Made by a program: the position numbers and the translations under genes. The notes below the pieces were generated by a model. It ran no database searches and was not told the origin of the DNA. It worked only from the letters and a program-made list of their open reading frames with translations. A DNA stretch of 64,000 nucleotides from Romanomermis culicivorax (lineage: Eukaryota; Nematoda; Enoplea; Mermithida; Mermithidae): positions 1,674,001 through 1,738,000 of the forward strand of contig CAWUHX010000024.1 in the NCBI GenBank assembly GCA_963922205.1, given 5' to 3'. Shown here piece by piece: positions 63,749-64,000 of this stretch (its first letter is position 1; every line of letters starts with the position of its first letter).

Positions 63749-64000
63749 GGTGTAAACGACCTTATAATAAACGTACTTAGTTAGAATTAATTGCTAATTG
63801 CTTTTCTAAAATTCATAACGAATTACTGTAACCCTGGAATCATGAAAAGAGAAGTTTTCGGTGAATTATGCGATGAAAAAGTCATATTCCAAATGGCCCT
63901 GAAAAGAAAACAGATGCTCATGCAAATAAAAAATCTGAATAAGCAGCCGTTTTTTTCTCACTTTGACTGTAGCAGCTAGTGGGGATGTTCCGTTAACCGA
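63749..64000. other. Window end; start of a further hAT-like element
   Basis: AT-rich Src intron 10 sequence. The last 26 bases, TAGTGGGGATGTTCCGTTAA then CCGA, look like the left end of the element family seen at 59372. No Src exon is present, so the 3' end of the kinase lies further on. Confidence 0.35.

Overview
This is nuclear DNA from an AT-rich, intron-rich invertebrate animal. The evidence is four multi-exon genes of animal type (MTMR10/12-like pseudophosphatase, alpha-tubulin, INTS9, Src-family kinase), GT-AG introns as short as about 53 bp, and a very heavy load of DNA transposons. I cannot place it to phylum from the sequence alone.

Layout. (1) 0.9-5.9 kb, minus: a complete 14-exon MTMR10/12-like gene of 702 codons, assembled here by joining exons whose phases all agree. 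(2) 7-21.5 kb: no intact gene; a thicket of nested non-autonomous hAT-like elements, one degraded pogo-type element, two minisatellites and one candidate orphan exon. (3) 23.7-27.5 kb, minus: an intact but divergent alpha-tubulin gene (7 coding exons found; the ATG-only first exon was not located). (4) 29.4-33.0 kb, plus: a complete 18-exon INTS9 gene of 646 codons, head-to-head with tubulin. (5) 33.3-61 kb, plus: a Src-family tyrosine kinase starting only 300 bp after the INTS9 stop. Ten coding exons are visible (myristoylation site, unique region, SH3, SH2, most of the kinase). The last exon or exons lie beyond the window. Its introns are swollen by transposons, while INTS9 introns are nearly clean.

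Mobile DNA. At least fifteen elements have recognisable ends and flanking 8-bp target duplications (eight or seven of eight bases matching), the hallmark of hAT-like insertion, yet no hAT transposase is visible. Many begin with CATAC[A/C]TG, carry long G or C runs and are nested several deep. A pogo copy sits in the terminus of one of these elements, which itself landed at the 5' splice site of a candidate exon. Other elements include a Harbinger relic inside a hAT-like element, non-LTR retrotransposon fragments, and a 2.4-kb foldback in a Src intron. A GC-rich hairpin, GGCGC-loop-GCGCC, recurs more than 20 times across apparently unrelated families.

The four genes do not form a pathway. MTMR10/12 proteins act as scaffolds in phosphoinositide metabolism, alpha-tubulin builds microtubules, INTS9 is a non-catalytic subunit of the Integrator RNA-processing complex, and Src is a membrane-anchored signalling kinase. 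Assignments rest on motif recognition by eye; no database search was possible.
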